From contig JAUCCN010000027.1 in assembly GCA_034676185.1 (NCBI GenBank), positions 1 through 7,251 of the forward strand: a DNA stretch of 7,251 nt. The letters are read 5' to 3'. The notes under the pieces are model-generated. The model did not search any database. It had not been told where the DNA came from and saw nothing but the letters and a program-made list of their open reading frames with translations. The position numbers and the translations under genes were made by a program. Positions 6,997-7,251 of the stretch are shown here, in pieces. The DNA is from UBA7396 sp034676185. GTDB taxonomy: Bacteria > Patescibacteriota > Gracilibacteria > BD1-5 > UBA6164. Every line of letters begins with the position of its first letter. Position 1 is the first letter of the stretch.

Positions 6997-7251
6997 ATCT
7001 ATAACAGTAATTTCAGGAAATATAATATCAAGAGTTACAATAATCTACATAGCAAGATCCCCAAGAGTTTCCATTCCAAGTTTGTCTACCGTATCAGTTT
7101 GAAACCGAACAAGAACGAGTATTAGAAGTACAATATCAATTTTCATAGTGTTGATTTGTCCCACAAGAATCATAATTTCTTATACAAGAACCTCAAGAAA
7201 GATAGTATCAAGAATTACAAGATTCAGCATAACAAGAATTCCAAGAGTTTC
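6992..7251 (-). CDS. Cysteine-rich repeat protein, probably cell-surface, C-terminal fragment
   Basis: With UGA as Gly, the minus strand gives 85 C-terminal residues ending at TAA 6992-6994; the start lies beyond the right edge. The sequence is rich in Cys (10), Gly, Ser, Asn and Tyr. Two similar units are seen, at residues 1-22 and 61-82 of the fragment, each of the form NSWxSCYxxxCNSGYYxSGxxC, with 15 of 22 positions identical. Between them lies a Cys-containing linker with NGYGRQTWNGNSWGSC. Regular Cys spacing suggests disulfide-bonded repeats outside the cytoplasm, as in large repeat surface proteins; this is inference, as no signal peptide, anchor or N-terminal domain is in the window. 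Six of the 85 codons are TGA. Adhesion or contact with a host or prey cell would be plausible for these small symbiotic bacteria, but nothing here shows it. Confidence 0.8.
7004..7069 (-). repeat. Cys-rich repeat unit, C-terminal copy
   Basis: Encodes the last NSWGSCYVDYCNSGYY-type 22-residue unit, 60 residues after the start of the upstream copy. Fifteen residues are identical to that copy, including three of its Cys and both Tyr of the GYY motif. Confidence 0.75.
7184..7249 (-). repeat. Cys-rich repeat unit, upstream copy at window edge
   Basis: Encodes the first visible 22-residue unit (NSWNSCYAESCNSGYY and following SG-C). The 60-residue period to the next copy implies that more copies may lie beyond the right edge. 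Confidence 0.7.

Noticed and set aside
1..7251. CRISPR array, insertion sequence or prophage
   Set aside because: No regularly spaced direct repeats, transposase, terminal inverted repeats around a gene, or phage-like genes are present on either strand.

Overview
The window reads coherently only if UGA is translated as glycine (genetic code 25). Under that code eight protein genes appear where the standard code gives fragments. In-frame TGA falls at conserved glycines, for example the SAM-binding motif of an RlmE methyltransferase, the FMN-reductase signature of an AzoR-like protein, and the nucleotide-binding half of a ferredoxin reductase. A tRNA with anticodon UCA and bacterial glycine identity elements sits at 6800-6878. 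Together with the very low GC content, this points to candidate phylum Absconditabacteria (SR1) or Gracilibacteria (BD1-5); the window alone does not decide which. All seven visible stop codons are TAA, and no start has a recognisable Shine-Dalgarno sequence.

Layout. 1-993 (minus): a ferredoxin fused to an FAD/NAD(P) reductase, running off the left edge into a hydrophobic segment. 1145-1756 (minus): an uncharacterised protein with a weak resemblance to kinase-like phosphotransferases; a hairpin terminator at 1038-1078 separates the two. 1911-3398 and 3409-4092 (plus, 10 bases apart, probable operon): a membrane-anchored protein joining an alpha/beta hydrolase to a VanY-type D,D-carboxypeptidase, then 23S rRNA 2'-O-methyltransferase RlmE. 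4093-4273: a perfect 22-bp inverted repeat, then a promoter. 4274-5518 (plus): an HD-domain protein related to the hydrolase half of RelA/SpoT. 5539-6123 (minus): AzoR, convergent with the HD gene; one hairpin terminator overlaps both stop codons. 6255-6722 (plus): RuvC, divergent from azoR. 6800-6878 (plus): tRNA-Gly(UCA) with its own promoter and terminator. 6992-7251 (minus): the C-terminal end of a cysteine-rich repeat protein, cut by the right edge, with its stop codon inside another hairpin terminator. No stretch longer than about 185 bases lacks a gene.

The genes do not form one pathway. They cover redox chemistry (ferredoxin-reductase, AzoR), wall modification and surface proteins (hydrolase-VanY fusion, Cys-rich protein), RNA and DNA housekeeping (RlmE, RuvC) and possibly nucleotide signalling (HD protein). 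The shared thread is dependence on tRNA-Gly(UCA): in the hydrolase-VanY gene 18 of 41 glycines are UGA, and in the HD gene 9 of 17.
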